In this document: positions 58,828-64,000 of the stretch, in pieces
How positions within the stretch are numbered: position 1 is the stretch's first letter
How the letters are laid out: each line of letters starts with the position of its first letter
Source: UBA10649 sp963793105
Lineage (GTDB): Bacteria > Actinomycetota > Actinomycetes > S36-B12
NCBI GenBank assembly: GCA_963793105.1
Contig: CAWBZB010000004.1
Coordinates: 620,001-684,000 of the forward strand
DNA length: 64,000 nucleotides
Direction: 5' to 3'
Notes under the pieces: model-generated
Told to the model about the DNA's origin: nothing
Databases searched by the model: none
Seen by the model: the letters and a program-made list of their open reading frames with translations, nothing else
Position numbers and translations under genes: made by a program

Positions 58828-59633
58828 TCACCGGCTACCTGGCGGCGCTGCGCGACTCGCTCGCCGGGCGCTCCGACGTCGATGACCTCGTCAGCGAGGT
58901 CGAGGACCACCTCTACTGCGCCTCACACGGTCTCCAGCTGCGCGGCCTCGCGGCCGAGTCCGCACAACTGGAGGTCCTCCACCGTTTCGGCGACGCGACG
59001 CTCGTCGCTCGCTCCCTCGTCTCGACTCCAGCCGGAGGAATCGCCATGCCGACTCATCTCACCCGCGCTGCGGGCACCTTCGCCATCGTCGCCGCCGTCG
59101 CCTGGCTCATCGCAGCGCCCACCGCGCTCATCGGAGTGCGATCAGGGGAGGGAGACGTCCCCTACTACATGCTGGCCCTGGTCGTCTTCAGCGCGTCGGC
59201 ATGCACGACCGTCGCACTCCACGGTCTCCTGCGCCGTTCAGGTGGCGGCAGGGACGCGGTCACGCTGGTCGCGACCCTCCTCGCAATCCTCGGCACGCTG
59301 ATGCTGGGGGTCGTCATCTGGGCGTGGATCATCGGAGTGGGGCTCCTGACGATCGCCGCCCTCATCTCGGTGCTGCGGCTGCGATCCGCCCGAGTCGGCT
59401 CGACCCTCGGCGGCGTCCTTCTCGTCGCGGCGTGGCCCGTCGGCATCGCGATAGCCCTCCTGCTGGACGGTCTCCGCGTGGGGCCCATCGACTCCTATGG
59501 TGACGCCCATCTCGCTCAACTGATCGGCTTCGCCGTGGGATGCATCGCCTTCTCCGCTGGGCTGTTCGTGTGCGGACGGTGGCTTCGCGGCGAGCGGGCT
59601 GTCGAGGCTCCTGACGAGATGGCCCTGGCCTAG
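58809..59633 (+). CDS. Membrane protein co-transcribed with PadR
   Basis: 274 residues. The first about 75 are soluble, with ITGYLAALRDSLAGRSDVDDLVSEVEDHL resembling the permease-associated DUF1700/HAAS helical bundle; about six membrane spans follow. PadR-associated HAAS proteins are usually accessory to multi-span membrane partners. Precise function unknown; expression is expected to be set by PadR. Confidence 0.8.
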   Translation: MAEADLITGYLAALRDSLAGRSDVDDLVSEVEDHLYCASHGLQLRGLAAESAQLEVLHRFGDATLVARSLVSTPAGGIAMPTHLTRAAGTFAIVAAVAWLIAAPTALIGVRSGEGDVPYYMLALVVFSASACTTVALHGLLRRSGGGRDAVTLVATLLAILGTLMLGVVIWAWIIGVGLLTIAALISVLRLRSARVGSTLGGVLLVAAWPVGIAIALLLDGLRVGPIDSYGDAHLAQLIGFAVGCIAFSAGLFVCGRWLRGERAVEAPDEMALA

Positions 59634-59699
59634 CCGAACTGACGCGTTTGCTGTGCATGCTGCCCGTGGGATGGGTACAAACGAGTCGGGAGGTGTGCC

Positions 59700-61187
59700 G
59701 TGTCACTGCGCATCGAGGACATCGTGGACAACCCGACCATGCGGACGCGAGTCCTGGCCGGGAAAGGCGGCCTGGGCCGGCAGGTCGAGCTCGCCCATGC
59801 CACCGAGGTCGAGAAGCCGTGGGAGTGGATCAGCGCAGGTGAGTTGCTGCTCACCCTGGGTCGCAACTTCCCGGAGTCGGCGACCGATCAGATGGACTTC
59901 GTGCGCAACCTGTCCGCCGCGGGAATCGTCGGACTTGACCTGGCCGAGGGCTGGCTGGCTCCCCCGTTGACGACCGAGGCGGCCACCTTGGCGGACGCTT
60001 TGGACTTCCCCATCATCGAGACCGCCTACGAGGTGCCGTTCGCCATGATCAGCCGCGCCGTCGCCGAGGCGACGTCGCGCTCGAGCCAGGTCTCGATGAT
60101 CCTGCAGATGTACGAGTGCTACCGAAAGTCATCGCTCGCACATCGTTCCGAGGAGCAGAGCCTGGTCGACCTCGGAACGCACCTCGGCTTCGATCTGACC
60201 ATCATCAACACCCGGGACAGTCAGGTCCTCCTTCCGGTTCGTCACCACCTGCCCAGCACTGTGACGCACCGGATCCGCGACATGGTGGAGTGCGAACCGC
60301 TTCCCGCCGTGCGACGGATCGAGTGCGCGGGCCGCGGCTACCTCGTCGTGCCCATCGGGGACGAACCACTCGCGGTGGTCGCGCGCGCGGAGAGCGACGA
60401 GGTCGACCTCATGGTCATGCACCACCTGGCGGCACTGGCCGCGCTCATCGCCGAGCGCTACCGCGCCCAGACGGAATCGCGGGCCACCAGCGGAGGCCGA
60501 CTCCTGAGCCAGCTGCTGGACGGCGTCGTCGACCGGGAGCTGGCGAAGGAGCGACTGGGCGCCTTCGGGCTTGAGGAGGGCCCGTGGCGGATCATCTGCC
60601 CAGGCGGTGACCTGAACGCTGATCTCGTGTCGATCCAGGCCGGGTTCATGCGCAACGAGGTGCCCGCCATCGCCACTCTGGGAAACAACGGGCTCATCAT
60701 CCTCTCGCGAGCTGCGCAGGAGTGGAGTGATGCACTGCTCGTCGACGTGCTCGGCCCGGATGGCTACGCGGGAATCAGTTCCCACGTGAACACGCTCAGC
60801 AGACTGGCGGACGGCGCGCGCGAGGCCAACTGGGCCCGTGAAGCGGCGCGCTCCGAGGGACAGCGGACGGCCAGCTACGGCGTCGATGAGACGCTCTTCA
60901 TGCCGCGCACGGTTGCGGGTGCGGAGGCCGCCGTCGCGTCCGTGCTCGGATCCCTGATCCAGTACGACGAGGAGCACGCCACCGAGCTGGTGCACTCCCT
61001 GCGCGTCTACTTCGACGCGAACAGGTCGTGGCAGACCGCGAGCAAGATCCTCGGGGTGCACCGGCAGACGCTCGTCTACCGCATGCAGCGCGTGTCCGAG
61101 CTCACCGAACGCAATCTCGCCGACGTGCACGACATCGCGGAGCTCCACCTGGCACTGCGGGCCCGGGACCTGCTCGATCGGATCTGA
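59700..61187 (+). CDS. PucR-family transcriptional regulator
   Basis: 495 residues. The N-terminal PucR domain (IEDIVDNPTMRTRVLAGKGGLGRQVELAHATE, then WISAGELLLTLGRNF) is followed by a GGDEF-like/CdaR middle region and the C-terminal HTH_30 (LRVYFDANRSWQTASKILGVHRQTLVYRM). Family members respond to purines, amino acids or related nitrogen metabolites. The GTG start has GGGAGG upstream. It converges with the dimethylglycine-dehydrogenase-like gene, five bases apart, and may control that gene and the aldehyde dehydrogenase beyond it. Confidence 0.9.
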   Translation: MSLRIEDIVDNPTMRTRVLAGKGGLGRQVELAHATEVEKPWEWISAGELLLTLGRNFPESATDQMDFVRNLSAAGIVGLDLAEGWLAPPLTTEAATLADALDFPIIETAYEVPFAMISRAVAEATSRSSQVSMILQMYECYRKSSLAHRSEEQSLVDLGTHLGFDLTIINTRDSQVLLPVRHHLPSTVTHRIRDMVECEPLPAVRRIECAGRGYLVVPIGDEPLAVVARAESDEVDLMVMHHLAALAALIAERYRAQTESRATSGGRLLSQLLDGVVDRELAKERLGAFGLEEGPWRIICPGGDLNADLVSIQAGFMRNEVPAIATLGNNGLIILSRAAQEWSDALLVDVLGPDGYAGISSHVNTLSRLADGAREANWAREAARSEGQRTASYGVDETLFMPRTVAGAEAAVASVLGSLIQYDEEHATELVHSLRVYFDANRSWQTASKILGVHRQTLVYRMQRVSELTERNLADVHDIAELHLALRARDLLDRI

Positions 61188-61192
61188 CGTCG

Positions 61193-63644
61193 CTAGCACC
61201 GGATCCGGGATGAGGACGGGTCGTACTGGGGGCGCAGTGACGCCGTCGCCGCGATGCGACCCCCGGGAATCTGGATCTCGTAGCTGCCCTGCTCGAACCA
61301 GTCGCCGCCCTCGATACCAGGAGCGTGGACCCACCCGAGCGCGACCGCTCCCCCCAGGGTGTAGCCGTACTGCGCCGCCTCGACCCGCCCGACGAGGGCG
61401 CCGTCGCGGTAGACCGGCTCATCGTGGAAGAGCATCGGCTCGGGGTCGGCGAGGACGAACTGCATCAGCCGACGATCGACCCCGGACTCCTTGATGCCCG
61501 CGAGCGCCTCACGGCCGATGAACCCTCCGGGCTTGTCCCAGGCGATGCCGAAATCAAGGCCTGCACCGACCGGGTTGTCGGATGAGGCGATGTCGTGACC
61601 CCAGCTGCGATAGGCCTTCTCCAGTCGCAGTGAGTTCATGGCGTAGTAGCCGGCGGGTCGCAGGCCGTACGGCTCACCGACGCCGCGGACCACGTCGTGG
61701 ATGTGGCGCGCGAGGTCGGTGGGTATGAGCAGTTCCCAGCCCAGCTCTCCGACGAAGGTGAGCCGTGTCGCCCGCACGAAGCCGAGGCCGAGGTCGATCT
61801 CGCGGGACGTGGCGAACGGGAAGGCCTCATGGGACAGGTCCGCGTCGGTCAACGACTGCAGCAGGTCACGCGACCTCGGGCCCATCACCGCGATCATCGC
61901 CATCGACCCGGTGATGTCCGCAACCGTGCAGTTCTCGTCGTGACCGACGGCTCCGCGCAGCCTCGCAAGATCACGCAGGACCGTCCCGGGTCCGGAGAGC
62001 ACGAGGAACTCGCTCTCCCCCAGGCGCGTGACGGTCACATCCGCCTCGATGCCGGCGAACTCGTTCAGCCATTGCGTGTAGACCACCCGTCCGACGGCCA
62101 CGTCGATCTGCCGGATCGACAGTCGCTGCAGGACGGCCAGCGCGTCGCGGCCCTGCACCAGGAGCTTGCCGAATGACGAGGTATCGAACATCCCGACCGC
62201 CTCGCGCACGGCGCGGTGCTCCTGGCCTGACGCCTCGAACCAGTTGGGGCGTCCGAACGAGTACTCGTAGTCGCTGTCTGCGGCGCCGGTGGCGTACCAG
62301 TTGGGGCGCTCCCACCCGAGCAGCTGGCCGAACACCGCGCCCTGCTCCTTCGTCTTCTCGTACAGCGGGGACACGCGCAGTGGCCTGGCGCTGGTTCGCT
62401 GCTCGAACGGCCAGTGGAGGCCGTAGGAGCGATCCAGCGTCTCCAGGACCCGAGCCTCGAGGAAACGCCGGTTGGTCTCATGCGGCTGGACGCGGGCCGG
62501 GTCGACCTCCGGCATCACCACGGGCGGGCGCCCATCGACGATCCAGTCGGCGAGCGTCGCACCGGCTCCCGGCCCGGTGAGGAAGCCGGTGGAGTTGAAG
62601 CCGGCCGCCAGGAAGTAGTTGGGCAGCCGGGGCGCTGGCCCGAGGTGGTAGAAGCCGTCGGGCGTGAAGGCTTCGGGGCCGCTGAAGTGCAGCCTGATGC
62701 CCGCGTCGGCGAGGATCGGAATCCGCTCGATCATGCGCTCGTAGAACGGGCCGAGGTGGTCCCAGTCCTCGGGCAGCCTGACGAACCCCTCGTTCCGGGG
62801 GATCCCCTTCGATGCCCAGGGGTAGCTGCCCGGCTCGAAGAAGCCCACCATCAGGGCGCCCGCCTCGTCCTTCACGTAGGAGCAGTCGTCCGCGCTCTTG
62901 ATGGTGGGCAGGTTGCGCTGGAGACCGGGGATCGCGTCCGTGACGATGTAGTAGTGCGCGAGCGCCTGGAGCGGCACCTGGACGCCCGACAGCTGACCGA
63001 GCTCCCGGCCCCACATGCCTGCCGCATTGACGACGACCTCGGCCTCGATGTCGCCCTGGTCGGTCTGCACGCCGGTCACGCGACCGCCGGAGACGTAGAC
63101 GTCGGTGACCCGCACGCCTTCCCGCACCATGGCGCCCCGCTGGGTGGCACCGCGAGCCAGGGACATCGTCGTGTCGGAGGCCCCACCCCGACCCTCGTGG
63201 GGGTAGAACAGCGAGCCACGAATGCCCTCCGGGTTGAGGAGCGGGTGAAGCTCGACGGTTTCGTCCGGGGTCCAGCAACCGCGCCTCGATGCCGCTGGAG
63301 ATGGAGGCGAGCTCCTGGTGTCGGAGCTCCTCGAGCCGGTCATCGGACATCGCAAGGTGCATGGTCCCCATCTCCACGTAGCCAGTGGAGAACCCGGTGT
63401 CGGCCTCCAGCGACCGGAAGATCTCCACGCTGCGCTTCACGACGGCCCGCCACCCATGGGTCGGTCGGGCCTGGGTGATCAGGCCGGCCGCGTGCCATGT
63501 CGTGCCCGACGTCAGGGTGTTCTGCTCGAGGAGGACCACGTCGTTCCAGCCGCGTCGGGCGAGCTGGTAGGCGACGGCGGCACCGACGACTCCCCCACCG
63601 ACCACCACCACCTGGGCACGTGCCGGTACCCCTTCACTGTGCAT
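61193..63644 (-). CDS. FAD-dependent dimethylglycine/sarcosine dehydrogenase with GcvT tail (one-base frameshift)
   Basis: About 816 residues if corrected. The N-terminal FAD domain starts VVVVGGGVVGAAVAYQLARRGW with TSGTTWHAAGLITQARP (the covalent-flavin-type histidine segment); from about residue 430 an aminomethyltransferase-like (GcvT) folate domain follows, ending in a C-terminal barrel. Such enzymes demethylate dimethylglycine or sarcosine, passing the one-carbon unit to tetrahydrofolate. The frame breaks at 63267-63270: one base too many in a G run; deleting it joins EARLLDP to DETVELHPLLNPEG. A GGGGAGCGAG site precedes ATG 63644. Divergent from the aldehyde dehydrogenase gene. Confidence 0.85.
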
Positions 63645-63847
63645 GCTCGCTCCCCTGTGACGCTGGGCCGACTGTCCCCACGGCCCCCCGACCCTTGCGC
63701 GTCCCACGGCAGCGGGCAATTTGACAATCGCACGGATTGACCGGCGTCGGGCATACGAAAGCACAATTGCCTCGCGGCCCATGCGGAGGATGCTTCTCCA
63801 TTATTGCGGCGGCAGGGCTTCTCCTGCCCCGCCGGAGGAGGGCGACG
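63645..63847. other. Divergent intergenic region, 203 bases
   Basis: Lies between the starts of the dimethylglycine-dehydrogenase-like and aldehyde dehydrogenase genes. It has TTGACA (63721-63726) and TTGACC (63737-63742), AATTTGACAATC and CACAATTG stretches that are locally AT-rich, and GGAGGAGGG before the aldehyde dehydrogenase ATG. A regulator such as PucR could bind here, but I see no clear dyad operator. Confidence 0.4.
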
Positions 63848-64000
63848 ATGTCGGCGACCAGCGAATTCACGAGGCTGAGCGGCACCTACTTCGTGGCGGG
63901 CAGCCACAAGCCCAGTGCCAGCGACGCCTCGTTCCCCATCCACGATCCCGCCAGCGAAATCCAGCTCGGACACGTCGCCGACTGCCTCGAGGACGAGGTG
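63848..64000 (+). CDS. Aldehyde dehydrogenase family protein, N-terminus (runs off the window)
   Basis: 51 residues visible from ATG 63848, preceded by GGAGGAGGG. GTYFVAGSHKPSASDASFPIHDPASEIQLGHVADCLEDEV follows the aldehyde dehydrogenase N-terminus (F/Y-x-x-G, then DPAxxxxLGxVxD...ED). The catalytic Cys and NAD site lie beyond the window. Divergent from the dimethylglycine dehydrogenase gene, it may oxidise the aldehyde from amine or glycine-methyl degradation. Confidence 0.75.
   Translation, partial: MSATSEFTRLSGTYFVAGSHKPSASDASFPIHDPASEIQLGHVADCLEDEV

Noticed and set aside
1..64000. tRNA, rRNA, CRISPR arrays, riboswitches, insertion sequences, replication origin
   Set aside because: I scanned by eye and saw no tRNA-like cloverleaf with CCA-type features, spaced direct repeats, known aptamer cores, transposase frames or DnaA-box clusters; a tool such as tRNAscan or Infernal would be needed to exclude weak cases.

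Overview
The window is very GC-rich, uses many GTG starts and has tightly packed, overlapping genes. It carries actinobacterial hallmarks: HemQ-type haem synthesis, a CgoX-like oxidase, a WS/DGAT acyltransferase, PucR and PadR regulators, and many apparently leaderless genes with a TANNNT box 6-7 bases before the start codon. I read it as a free-living, aerobic actinobacterial chromosome and cannot name the genus. I saw no rRNA, tRNA, CRISPR array, transposase, prophage or plasmid gene. No gene-free stretch exceeds about 210 bases.

Layout: (1) 1-6801, haem synthesis by the coproporphyrin-dependent route: hemA (partial, divergent), then hemE-cgoX-hemQ-cpfC-hemB-hemL. (2) 6812-12953, a ClC-type channel, then on the minus strand a Na/Pi cotransporter, a cysteine-synthase-like PLP enzyme and a cyanophycinase-like/CysS-tail protein. 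(3) 12006-14216, amino-sugar or beta-glucoside use (GH4 hydrolase plus BadF/NagK-type kinase). (4) 14819-23023, a complete nine-gene V/A-type ATPase operon (G/H-like, C, I, K, F, E, A, B, D) ending in a universal stress protein. (5) 23066-31604, small membrane and lipoproteins, a ribosome hibernation factor, SbcDC, PAP2 phosphatase, acyl-CoA ligase and an S4 RNA-binding protein. (6) 31782-39035, secreted proteins: a three-gene cluster with shared AYWT/AFWT leaders and a repeat protein, then an aldose epimerase and a large fibronectin-III/glycine-rich surface protein. (7) 39068-46220, a MarR/glutathione peroxidase pair, RsgA, a DUF3048 lipoprotein, a K+ channel, a VOC protein, a diguanylate cyclase and an acyl-CoA desaturase. 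(8) 46345-55432, mixed small enzymes, WS/DGAT with an alpha/beta hydrolase, a META lipoprotein, a CAP protein and others. (9) 55622-64000, a large ATPase regulator with an HTH at each end, a PadR operon, a PucR regulator, a dimethylglycine/sarcosine dehydrogenase and the start of an aldehyde dehydrogenase.

Four genes are each broken by a single extra base in a short G/C run. In every case deleting one base restores a full-length family member, so assembly indels are the simplest explanation. They create long false read-through ORFs. Between-gene DNA also holds two copies of a long palindromic repeat (7964-8035 and 55539-55602), which looks like a dispersed, terminator-like family. The most unusual content is the compact V/A-ATPase operon, the secreted repeat-protein cluster, the pilin-like FN3/glycine-rich protein and the palindromic repeat.
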